A DNA stretch of 6,245 bases from JBALVO01 sp036961445. GTDB lineage: Bacteria > Pseudomonadota > Gammaproteobacteria > Pseudomonadales > Halieaceae. Every line of letters begins with the position of its first letter. The stretch's first letter is position 1. Under the pieces are notes generated by a model. It saw only the letters and a list, made by a program, of their open reading frames with translations. It was not told the DNA's origin and ran no database searches. Location: NCBI GenBank assembly GCA_036961445.1, contig JBALVO010000172.1, forward strand, positions 1 to 6,245. Direction: 5' to 3'. The position numbers were made by a program, and so were the translations under genes. Shown one piece after another: positions 1 through 5,309 of the stretch.

Positions 1-213
1 CGTTAACACTGCCAGGCCGTGAGCGGCATTAAAGCTGCCGTGTTTGTATATGGCCAGGGCGCTGGCTGCCGCAATCACAGTTGCAACTAAATAGACGATT
101 CCCAGGGGCGTGGTGCTGGTTATCTGCTTGTCTTGCCAGCATAAATAAAAACCGGCGAATACGGCCGCTGCGGCGACAATCGTGTGCAATATTCCTAAAG
201 GGCTTAATGGCAT
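1..213 (-). CDS. Small integral membrane protein, 5' part only (runs off the left edge)
   Basis: The first 71 codons are present; the rest lies beyond base 1. The protein begins MPLSPLGILHTIVA and shows two hydrophobic segments, about residues 6-25 and 37-57, joined by a short polar loop containing CWQDKQ. After the second helix comes IYKHGSFNAAHGLAVLT, which looks like the start of another helix. The ATG at 213 is supported by an AGGA about 8 nt upstream. The pattern (helix, loop, helix, then a K/R-HG-F--AH-LA motif) resembles small bacterial inner-membrane proteins of unknown function, possibly DUF2306-like; that comparison is from memory and weak. It is transcribed away from the yeeN-like gene, so 214-465 is a divergent regulatory region. 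No function is assigned. Confidence 0.7.
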   Translation of the reverse strand, partial: MPLSPLGILHTIVAAAAVFAGFYLCWQDKQITSTTPLGIVYLVATVIAAASALAIYKHGSFNAAHGLAVLT

Positions 214-264
214 AGCTGTGTCCTGAGTGGCTTGATAATAGTTGGCTGCAGCTTAACCAATAAA

Positions 265-282
265 TATATTGTGCGCAATATA
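265..282. promoter_or_regulatory. Inverted repeat in the divergent region, possible operator
   Basis: TATATTG and CAATATA form a perfect 7-bp inverted repeat around the spacer TGCG. It sits in an AT-rich stretch between the leftward membrane-protein gene and the rightward yeeN-like gene. Ten bases of its bottom-strand sequence, TATATTGCGC, recur on the plus strand at 428-437, 28 nt before the yeeN-like start codon. A TATAAT lies at 294-299 on the plus strand, but the best -35 match (TTGTGC, 269-274) is 19 bp away, so no promoter is called. Binding by a regulator is inferred only from the symmetry and the recurrence. Confidence 0.3.
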
Positions 283-465
283 ATAATGCGCTATATAATT
301 TTAGCCGTTCACACAATGAAGAATATTGAGCAACAATGCGACCTGATCGCAGGACTTAAATTGATCTATCACCCAATTTTTGCGCACTGATTATTTCCTG
401 CAACTGGATACTCTTGGCCATAGCGATTATATTGCGCGGGTCACTACCTTAACTGGGAAATTATT

Positions 466-1179
466 ATGGGTCGAGCCTATCAGAATCGTAAAGATTCAAT
501 GGCCAAAACATCTGACGCCAAAGCCAGGGTTTACAGTAAGTACGCCCGGGAAATTTATGTCATTGCCAAATCCGGTGGGGTTGATCCAGATGGTAACCTG
601 GCGCTGCGCAGCCTGATTGAGCGCGCGAAAAAAGACCAGGTGCCGACCCATGTGATAGACAAGGCCATCGATAAGGCCAAGGGTGGCGGTGGTGAAGATT
701 TTTCCATCGCGCGCTATGAGGGTTTCGGGCCGGGCGGCTGTATGGTGATTATCGATTGCCTGACGGATAACCCCAATCGCACCTTCGGTGATGTACGCCA
801 GTGCTTTACCAAAACCAAATGCAAAATTGGCTCGCAGGGCAGCGTGAGCCATATGTTTGATCACAGCGCCATTTTGGTATTTGCCAACGATGACGAAGAA
901 GCCGTGCTCGAAGCGTTGATGATGGCAGACGTCGACGTGACCGATATAGAAAGTGACGATGGCAAGGTCACTGTATTTGCTCCCCACACGGAATATTTCA
1001 AGGCCAGGCAGGCGCTGCTGGAGACATTTGGCGAGACTGACTTTGATGTGGATGAGATTCAGTTCATCCCGCAGACTCTATCGCCGGTGAGTGCGCAGGA
1101 GCAGGAGAACCTGGATACCTTCCTCGATATGCTGGACTACCTGGAAGACGTGCAAAACGTCTACCATAACGCCGGCTGA
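466..1179 (+). CDS. yeeN: YebC/PmpR/TACO1-family protein, YeeN-like paralogue
   Basis: This 237-residue protein is full length for the family; E. coli YeeN is about the same size. It starts MGRAYQNRKDSMAKT, the N-terminus of the YeeN-like branch, whereas classical YebC begins MAGHSKW. Family blocks seen in order are IERAKKDQVPTHVIDKAIDK (51-70), a glycine run with RYEGFGPGG (83-91), TDNPNRT (100-106), GSQGSVSHMFD (122-132), DVDVTDIE (155-162), FAPHTEY (171-177) and the C-terminal DVQNVYHN (228-235). GGGA about 8 nt upstream supports the ATG. The family was first described as DNA-binding transcriptional regulators (PmpR); more recent work on YebC/TACO1 proteins points to ribosome binding and relief of stalling at proline runs. 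Which role this paralogue has cannot be told from sequence. It acts in the cytoplasm and appears monocistronic. Confidence 0.95.
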   Translation: MGRAYQNRKDSMAKTSDAKARVYSKYAREIYVIAKSGGVDPDGNLALRSLIERAKKDQVPTHVIDKAIDKAKGGGGEDFSIARYEGFGPGGCMVIIDCLTDNPNRTFGDVRQCFTKTKCKIGSQGSVSHMFDHSAILVFANDDEEAVLEALMMADVDVTDIESDDGKVTVFAPHTEYFKARQALLETFGETDFDVDEIQFIPQTLSPVSAQEQENLDTFLDMLDYLEDVQNVYHNAG

Positions 1180-1197
1180 GCCCGCGCGGGTGGGAGA

Positions 1198-1353
1198 TTA
1201 CTTTAGTCTTCCGCCATTTTTCTTCACCTGCTTCACATGTTGGGCGAAGTTCACCTCCGCCGTTTCTCTCATGACATCCATCCATTGCAGGTGCTGACGC
1301 CAGATCTCTTCTTTTAGATGCTCGGGCTTCTTTAGTTTCTCGTGTTCAGGCAT
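1198..1353 (-). CDS. Hypothetical 51-residue charged helical protein
   Basis: The reading frame stays open upstream to 1497, but the extra N-terminus would be cysteine-rich sequence antisense to nothing sensible and overlapping the DoxX gene. The ATG at 1353 has a GGAAG five bases upstream and leaves a compact 51-residue protein beginning MPEHEKLKKPEHLKEEIWRQ and ending in a lysine-rich tail. It has no signal peptide or membrane segment and is rich in K, E, H and Q, so it is probably one or two amphipathic helices in the cytoplasm. It lies 37 bp after the DoxX-family gene on the same strand and is likely co-transcribed with it. I do not recognise the family and assign no function. Confidence 0.6.
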   Translation of the reverse strand: MPEHEKLKKPEHLKEEIWRQHLQWMDVMRETAEVNFAQHVKQVKKNGGRLK

Positions 1354-1390
1354 ACATACTTCCGATGATGTTGCGATGATAGGCGCAGTG

Positions 1391-1780
1391 TTACGCCATT
1401 GTAGCTTCTTTAACCGCCGCACGTGTCGACCACCAGATGCACCACAGCAGCAGAACCTGCACCAGCAATCGAATGCTGAGAAACACTGCTGGCACATCGG
1501 GAAACAACTCTGGATGCAGCCACATATGGATATTGGCCGGGGTGACGCAGATCACCAGGGCGATCAGGGCATTGCCTGACCATTGCCGCAAACGCGGTAT
1601 CAAGATGCCGATAGCACCCAGGATTTCCAGTGCGCCACTGATGTAAACAATCTCCAGGTGCCAGCCAACGTAAGGCGGCATGATGGACACGAAAAAATCG
1701 GGGTTGGTAAAATGTGTGATACCGCCGCCCATAAACCAGAGGAAAACGACGGTCAGCCCCAGGTACTTCCATGAAAACAT
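1391..1780 (-). CDS. DoxX-family inner-membrane protein
   Basis: This 129-residue protein is the usual size for DoxX-like proteins and has four predicted membrane helices, about residues 6-24, 44-62, 70-86 and 98-118. Family signatures are GGGITHFTNPDFFVSIMPPY (18-37) after the first helix, SGALEILGAIGILIP (48-62), VTPANIHMWLHPELFPDVP (79-97) before the last helix, and R104 in the final helix. The ATG at 1780 is preceded by AAGG at 8 nt spacing. DoxX/MauE relatives are small membrane proteins sometimes tied to redox or thiol chemistry, but most, including this type, have no proven reaction. It is first in a probable two-gene unit with the 51-residue protein. No dedicated promoter was found in the gap to ltaE. 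Confidence 0.9.
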   Translation of the reverse strand: MFSWKYLGLTVVFLWFMGGGITHFTNPDFFVSIMPPYVGWHLEIVYISGALEILGAIGILIPRLRQWSGNALIALVICVTPANIHMWLHPELFPDVPAVFLSIRLLVQVLLLWCIWWSTRAAVKEATMA

Positions 1781-1920
1781 TGTCGTTACCTTGTATCGTC
1801 AATTATGCCTACGCGAGTCTGCCAGATGAGGCGTTGCGCTACGAGAGTTTCCTCGACTTTCCGTACTCTGCCATCACCTCGTTTGCTGAAGGTCCGTCCA
1901 GCCACACCAACGTCTGGTAA
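1771..1920 (+). CDS. Doubtful 49-codon reading frame upstream of ltaE
   Basis: An ATG at 1771 opens a frame ending in TAA at 1918-1920. It begins MKTLSLPCIVNYAY and ends SFAEGPSSHTNVW. An AGG lies 7 nt upstream. The residues and codons look natural for a protein, but the first ten bases overlap the start of the opposite-strand DoxX gene, and I recognise no family. It could be a short real gene, the stub of a decayed one, or chance. The other frames here (plus 1805-1999 and several minus frames) look less protein-like, so this is the best candidate for a gene in the 215-bp gap, but weakly supported. Confidence 0.22.
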   Translation: MKTLSLPCIVNYAYASLPDEALRYESFLDFPYSAITSFAEGPSSHTNVW

Positions 1921-1983
1921 AAGCCCCGCGCAGTGTGCTCTACTTGTCCACCGCAACCGCTGTCGATACCCCCGGATGAATTC

Positions 1984-1989
1984 AGGAAG
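1984..1989 (+). promoter_or_regulatory. Ribosome binding site that fixes the ltaE start
   Basis: AGGAAG stands six bases before the ATG at 1996. The frame is open further upstream to a GTG at 1933, but the extra 21 residues (proline- and cysteine-rich) lie outside the conserved aldolase N-terminus. The ATG at 1996 is therefore the start. Confidence 0.8.
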
Positions 1990-1995
1990 CAGTCA

Positions 1996-3021
1996 ATGAC
2001 CGAGATAATTGCAGATTTTCGTAGCGATACTGTTACCCGACCGTCGGCACCGATGCTGCAGGCGATGTTGGCCGCTGAGCTGGGAGATGATGTTTATGGC
2101 GATGACCCTACGGTAAATCATCTGGAGGGCTGGATCGCTGCTAGCGCGGGCAAGGAAGCAGCGTTGCTGTGTCCCTCGGGTACCCAGAGCAACCTGGTGG
2201 CTTTGATGGCTCACTGCCAGCGTGGTGATGAGTATATCGTCGGCCAAGAGGCGCACACCTATAAATACGAGGCCGGTGGCGGGGCGGTACTGGGGAGTAT
2301 TCAGCCGCAGCCTATAGAGTTTGAAGCGGACTCCACCCTCGACCTGGATAAGGTCAAGGCCAAGTTAAAGGCCAAAGACAGTCATTTTGCCCGCAGCCGT
2401 TTGTTGTGCCTGGAAAATACCCGTGGCGGCGACGTGTTGCCACTGGATTATCATGCCCGGGCTGCGAATTTTTGCGCCGAACACGGCCTTGCCCTGCATC
2501 TGGATGGTGCCCGCCTGTTTAATGCCATACAAAAGCAGGACGTTGCACTGGCGGACATCACGCAACATTATGACTCGGTGTCTCTGTGCATCTCCAAGGG
2601 ACTGGGTGCGCCGGCGGGATCGCTACTGGTGGGCAGTCAGGCGTTGATTGATGATGCGCGTCGCTGGCGCAAAATGCTGGGGGGCGGTATGCGCCAGGCC
2701 GGTCTGTTTGCCGCGGCCTGCCAGTATGCCCTGGAACACAATGTAGATGGATTGTTGCTGGATCATGATCACGCGCAGCGCCTGGCACAGGGGCTGGCGG
2801 TGGTGCCGGGTATTCGCTGCGATCCTGCTGCGGTGCAGACCAATATGGTGTTTATCGGTATTGAAGACCCCGCGCAATCAGCGCCGCTGACCGCCTATCT
2901 GGCTGCACAGGGAATTGTTGTGTCGGGCGGCGGGCGCACTATTCGCCTGGTCACTCACCTGGATATAGATCCCGCTGGGGTCGACCGCACGATCGAGGCC
3001 TGCGCCGCTTTTTTCGCCTGA
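1996..3021 (+). CDS. ltaE: Low-specificity L-threonine aldolase (PLP enzyme)
   Basis: This 341-residue protein is close to the roughly 333 of E. coli LtaE. It is expected to cleave L-threonine and L-allo-threonine to glycine and acetaldehyde in the cytoplasm, usually as a tetramer. It is a fold-type I PLP enzyme. Visible landmarks are FRSDTVTRPS (8-17), GDDVYGDDPTVNHLE (30-44), CPSGTQSNL (59-67), EAHTYKYEAGG (85-95) with the conserved active-site His87, LENTRGGDVLPL (139-150), HLDGARLFNA (168-177) with Asp170 expected to contact the PLP ring nitrogen, and SKGLGAPAGSLL (200-211), where Lys201 should form the PLP Schiff base. RWRKMLGGGMRQ (223-234) and GGGRTIRLVTHLD (311-323) supply conserved arginines. 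No key residue is missing. Family names differ on stereospecificity, but the low-specificity type fits best. Its stop codon is 2 bp from that of the convergent nitronate monooxygenase gene. Confidence 0.95.
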   Translation: MTEIIADFRSDTVTRPSAPMLQAMLAAELGDDVYGDDPTVNHLEGWIAASAGKEAALLCPSGTQSNLVALMAHCQRGDEYIVGQEAHTYKYEAGGGAVLGSIQPQPIEFEADSTLDLDKVKAKLKAKDSHFARSRLLCLENTRGGDVLPLDYHARAANFCAEHGLALHLDGARLFNAIQKQDVALADITQHYDSVSLCISKGLGAPAGSLLVGSQALIDDARRWRKMLGGGMRQAGLFAAACQYALEHNVDGLLLDHDHAQRLAQGLAVVPGIRCDPAAVQTNMVFIGIEDPAQSAPLTAYLAAQGIVVSGGGRTIRLVTHLDIDPAGVDRTIEACAAFFA

Positions 3022-3023
3022 TC

Positions 3024-4148
3024 CTACTCCTGTGGTGTGATGGCGTTGAGGTGGTCATACGCCTCGGCGTATTCCGTCAGTAGGCGAAACACGATATCGC
3101 GGCAGGATTCGATAGAATTAATTTGTCCTACCACTTGCCCAACGGGGTTAAAGGCAACCTTCTGGCACTCGCCACTGCCGGCGTACTTGTGCGTGCGGCG
3201 CACGGCATCAAACGTCAGGTAGCCCTGCAGGGGCATGGGTAGCGGATCGGGGGTGTCATCGCGCTCCCAGGCCTCGGTCCAGTCGTTTTTTAACATGCGT
3301 GCGGTCTTGCCGGTCCAGGCGCGCGAGCGCACGGTGTCTTCAGAAGTAGCATTCATGTAGGACTCGCGCTGCGCCGGTTCGGCATGTGCTTCTGCCGAGT
3401 TTAGCCACATGGAACCCAGCCACACACCGGATGCGCCCATGCTCATGGCCGCCAACATCTGGCGACCGTTACCGATGCCACCGGCGGCCAATACTGGCAG
3501 TGGCGCTACTGCGTCCACCATTTGTGGCCACAGGATCATCGAGGTCACTTCGCCGGCGTGGCCACCGCCCTCAGATCCCTGGCAGACGATGAAGTCCAGG
3601 CCCGCGTTCTTGTGATTGATGCCATGCTTGATTCGACCCGCCAGTGCGCCAATGAGGCGGCCGGCGTCGTGCACCTGCTGCACAATGTCTGCCGGAGGGG
3701 TGCCCAGGGCATTGACGATCATGCGGCAATTGGGGCGGGTTAGTGCCTCGTCTACCAGCACCTGGGCCTGCAGCGCGGAAAAGCTCAGGCTTACTTCGCC
3801 GTCGTTATCCGGGTATTCGGGTACTCCGTGATCCTTGAGCAACTGCTCGGCGAATTTGCGGTGTTGCTCAGGTATCGCCGCCTGCAGCATTTTTACCAGC
3901 TCATCCGGGTCGGTTTCTTGCATGCCCTCATACTTCTGCGGAATGGCCACGTCTACACCGTAAATATGATCGCCGATGTGATCGTCGATCCAGTCCAGTT
4001 CTTCTTTCAACTGAGCGGCCGAGAATCCCACGGCACCCAGCACGCCGATACCGCCGGCCTTGCTGACTGCGACTACCACGTCACGGCAATGGGTGAAGGC
4101 AAAGATAGGGGCTTCCAGACCCAGTTGTTTGCAGAAATCAGTTTGCAT
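3024..4148 (-). CDS. Nitronate monooxygenase (2-nitropropane dioxygenase) family protein
   Basis: This is a 374-residue FMN-dependent TIM-barrel protein. Family members oxidise alkyl nitronates to carbonyl compounds and nitrite, and relatives include other flavin oxidoreductases. Landmarks are the N-terminal strand QLGLEAPIFAFTHCRDVV (8-25) with AVSKAGGIGVLGA (27-39), VNALGTPP (145-152), the signature CQGSEGGGHAGE (189-200) in which His197 matches the catalytic histidine of the family, and the phosphate-binding AAGGIGNGRQ (221-230) followed by GASGVWLGS (238-246). The FTHCRD block differs from the QGGM or QAPM of well-studied members, so the true substrate may not be a nitronate. The frame extends upstream to 4277, but the ATG at 4148 has AGGAAG a few bases upstream and begins at the conserved core. 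The gene stands alone; no good promoter was found upstream. Confidence 0.88.
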   Translation of the reverse strand: MQTDFCKQLGLEAPIFAFTHCRDVVVAVSKAGGIGVLGAVGFSAAQLKEELDWIDDHIGDHIYGVDVAIPQKYEGMQETDPDELVKMLQAAIPEQHRKFAEQLLKDHGVPEYPDNDGEVSLSFSALQAQVLVDEALTRPNCRMIVNALGTPPADIVQQVHDAGRLIGALAGRIKHGINHKNAGLDFIVCQGSEGGGHAGEVTSMILWPQMVDAVAPLPVLAAGGIGNGRQMLAAMSMGASGVWLGSMWLNSAEAHAEPAQRESYMNATSEDTVRSRAWTGKTARMLKNDWTEAWERDDTPDPLPMPLQGYLTFDAVRRTHKYAGSGECQKVAFNPVGQVVGQINSIESCRDIVFRLLTEYAEAYDHLNAITPQE

Positions 4149-4371
4149 AGTCTTCCTCTGTGGTCTTGCCGGTGCAAGATTGGTGCTTGAATGACAGCTA
4201 CAGTAGAAGATTTCCAGGGCCAGCAGAATGGCGCGAGAGGCCCGAAAAGCTGGCAAAAATTGACGATCCGATGTCACACGCAGCGGCTGCAGGTTATCGA
4301 AAGACGTCTACCCTATGTGATCGAAAACGCGACTTGCATGGGCATACACTCTGTACGTAGGCGGGCAGTCG
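4149..4371. other. Non-coding stretch before the first repeat copy
   Basis: No convincing gene, RNA or promoter is seen in these 223 bases. They hold the Shine-Dalgarno of the nitronate monooxygenase-like gene at the left end. Two short matches to the region before the second repeat copy are present: GAAAACGCGACTTG at 4323-4336 (13 of 14 identical to 5107-5120) and TCTGTACGT at 4350-4358 (8 of 9 identical to 5185-5193). These suggest the duplicated segment was once longer than its conserved core. Reading frames crossing the stretch have unlikely composition. Confidence 0.5.
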
Positions 4372-4434
4372 GTACAATGCAGACAGCCCGACCAAGCCTT
4401 ACGGTGAGGTATGCAGGTCTATGGCGAGGAGTGA
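4361..4434 (+). pseudogene. Remnant gene tail, copy A (frameshifted)
   Basis: In the plus frame beginning at 4361, right after an in-frame TAG, the sequence reads AGSRYNADSPTKPYGE. A one-base loss near 4409 then shifts the frame; with the base restored it continues M-Q-V-Y-G-E-E and stops at TGA 4432-4434. The same pattern is found intact in copy B, so this is best explained as the decayed 3' end of a gene. Tails with N/D-S-P-x-NPYG motifs occur at the ends of short, often secreted bacterial proteins; that family comparison is from memory. No matching upstream coding sequence remains. It lies just after the antitoxin stop, on the opposite strand. Confidence 0.4.
4372..4424 (+). repeat. Imperfect direct repeat, copy A, left of the toxin-antitoxin pair
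   Basis: This 53-base segment matches 5220-5273 in the same orientation. The first 24 bases are identical; over the alignment there are about seven substitutions and one gap. Several differences fall at third codon positions of a shared peptide frame (CCT/CCC and TAC/TAT are silent). The two copies bracket the toxin-antitoxin genes with their promoter. Confidence 0.75.
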
Positions 4435-4462
4435 GGTATCCCGCTTTCGGAAGCTTGTTTGT

Positions 4463-4723
4463 CTATGCTGCCGATTCTGATTCAGTATCCCACCCCGGAA
4501 ATACGAGCACCGCAGGATGGCATTTCAGAGCCCTGGCGAGTGTCTTGGCGCGCTCAACGCCGAGGTTAATCCTGTCTCGCTCTATCGCAGATATCGTGGA
4601 TTGGGCAATGCCTGCCAGTGCCGCCAACTGGTTCTGGCTCAGTTCCTGCAGCTCGCGCATAATTCGAACAGATTCACCTGGCGAGACTCGAATACGTTTT
4701 TTTGCTTTGCGAAAGTCGCTCAT
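4463..4723 (-). CDS. Xre-family HTH antitoxin of a type II toxin-antitoxin pair
   Basis: This 86-residue protein has a lysine/arginine-rich N-terminus (MSDFRKAKKRIRVSPGES) and a Cro/C1-type helix-turn-helix over about residues 18-72. Helices two and three are SQNQLAALAGIA (29-40) and QSTISAIERDR (41-51), the expected recognition helix. An acidic, probably disordered tail follows (WDTESESAA). It should bind and neutralise the RelE-like toxin encoded immediately upstream and repress the shared promoter. The gene follows the toxin, the order known from HigBA. The start could be GTG at 4726, whose G is the last base of the toxin TAG stop, or ATG at 4723; I prefer the ATG. The junction implies translational coupling. 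Confidence 0.9.
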   Translation of the reverse strand: MSDFRKAKKRIRVSPGESVRIMRELQELSQNQLAALAGIAQSTISAIERDRINLGVERAKTLARALKCHPAVLVFPGWDTESESAA

Positions 4724-4725
4724 CA

Positions 4726-5007
4726 CTATCTTCTCCTGTATTCGTGCGGATTAATCTCCACTACCTGCACTCTGAGTGTGTTCCCTTCTACCTGGTAAAT
4801 TACACGGTACTGCAGATTGAGGCGGGAGGACCTGAAGCCCTTCAGCTTCCCCGCCAGGGCCTCATCGCGGAAACCCCGTATCAACCGCAGACCGGAGGGT
4901 CCGGAAATTCCCACGATATCTTTCCACTTTTCATAGCGCTTCTGTACTTCCAGGGGCGCTCTGGCCAGCTGCTTATCCAGGCGCCTGTGTTCGTAAATGA
5001 GCCACAT
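4726..5007 (-). CDS. RelE/ParE-superfamily toxin, probable ribosome-dependent mRNA interferase
   Basis: This 93-residue protein has the length and layout of RelE/StbE-type toxins, which cut mRNA in the ribosomal A site. Seen are an N-terminal helical half with RYEKWKDIVGISGP (24-37), LRLIRGFRDEALAG (40-53), then the beta-sheet core KLKGFRSSRLNLQYRVIYQV (54-73) and the C-terminal VVEINPHEYRRR (82-93). Basic residues K55, K57, R59, R62 and R68, plus H88 and Y90 near the end, are candidates for RNA binding and cleavage by analogy with RelE and YoeB. The arrangement is intact, so the toxin is probably functional. The ATG at 5007 lacks a proper Shine-Dalgarno (only GG two bases away), and the promoter predicts almost no leader. 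It is first in the pair, and its stop touches the antitoxin start. Confidence 0.9.
   Translation of the reverse strand: MWLIYEHRRLDKQLARAPLEVQKRYEKWKDIVGISGPSGLRLIRGFRDEALAGKLKGFRSSRLNLQYRVIYQVEGNTLRVQVVEINPHEYRRR
4733..4737 (-). promoter_or_regulatory. Strong antitoxin ribosome binding site
   Basis: AGGAG on the minus strand lies inside the end of the toxin gene, 6 nt before the GTG and 9 nt before the ATG of the antitoxin. It is far stronger than anything in front of the toxin, which would favour antitoxin synthesis from the shared message. Confidence 0.7.
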
Positions 5008-5014
5008 ACCAAAA

Positions 5015-5030
5015 ATAGTATATATACCAT
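5015..5030. promoter_or_regulatory. Palindromic probable operator of the toxin-antitoxin operon
   Basis: The perfect 10-bp palindrome GTATATATAC (5018-5027) extends to 16 bp with one mismatched pair. It overlaps the -10 element of the toxin promoter, which is where an Xre antitoxin would be expected to bind for autorepression. Binding is inferred from position and symmetry. Confidence 0.55.
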
Positions 5031-5044
5031 ATTAGTTATGTCAA
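5017..5044 (-). promoter_or_regulatory. Sigma-70-type promoter of the toxin-antitoxin operon
   Basis: On the minus strand TTGACA (5044-5039) is a perfect -35, followed after 16 bp by TATACT (5022-5017), five of six matches to the -10 consensus. Transcription should begin near 5010, only about three bases before the toxin ATG at 5007, giving an almost leaderless message. Confidence 0.7.
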
Positions 5045-5208
5045 TAATCAGACTTTAGTATAGAGTTCATTCAAGTACAAAAGCGATGATGTAGCCATAT
5101 ATGTATGAAAACGCCACTTGTGCGTGGCGACACAACCAAGCTGACGCAGGAAATGACAAAAGTAGACACACTGGATCACCCGGTTCTGCACGTCACCTGC
5201 ATTGGTGT

Positions 5209-5277
5209 ATGAGCGGTCCGTACAATGCAGACAGCCCGACCAATCCCTATGGTGAGTGCATGAAGATCTATGGCTAG
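5209..5277 (+). pseudogene. Remnant gene tail, copy B (intact C-terminal motif)
   Basis: In the plus frame the sequence reads MSGPYNADSPTNPYGE, then CMKIYG and TAG at 5275-5277. The frame is open back to an ATG at 5101, but the upstream residues (rich in H, R, S and C) do not look like a protein. It is therefore best read as the 3' end of a lost gene that once preceded the SNase gene, or less likely a 58-residue protein from 5101. The tail pattern matches copy A at 4361-4434. Its stop is 20 to 32 bp before the plausible SNase starts, which would suit an old operon. Confidence 0.4.
5220..5273 (+). repeat. Imperfect direct repeat, copy B, right of the toxin-antitoxin pair
   Basis: This is the partner of 4372-4424, about 848 bp away start to start, with roughly 85 percent identity by hand alignment. 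It lies between the toxin promoter and the SNase gene. Both copies face the same way, so recombination between them would delete the toxin-antitoxin cassette. Confidence 0.75.
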
Positions 5278-5309
5278 TAGCGCAGCAGCAGCTTACTATG
5301 CGTATCGTG

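Noticed and set aside
380..616. Plus-strand frame from a TTG at 380
   Set aside because: It overlaps the true yeeN-like start in another frame, has no ribosome site and shows no family motif.
1181..1190. Palindrome CCCGCGCGGG just after the yeeN-like stop as a terminator
   Set aside because: There is no loop and no following T run, so an intrinsic terminator is not supported.
1933..1995. GTG-initiated extension of ltaE
   Set aside because: The residues are unlike the family N-terminus, and AGGAAG sits six bases before the ATG at 1996.
4149..4277. N-terminal extension of the nitronate monooxygenase-like gene
   Set aside because: The conserved core starts at the ATG at 4148, which has a good ribosome site; the extension looks non-coding.
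4191..4754. 187-codon plus-strand frame
   Set aside because: It is antisense to the antitoxin, crosses the repeat in the wrong frame and has arginine/serine-rich shadow composition.
4361..5277. Integron cassette with attC sites around the toxin-antitoxin pair
   Set aside because: The repeats lack the inverted core sites of attC and read as coding tails; no integrase is present.
5256..5309. GTG start giving a longer SNase protein
   Set aside because: It would overlap the remnant tail and put an unlikely polar stretch before the signal peptide.
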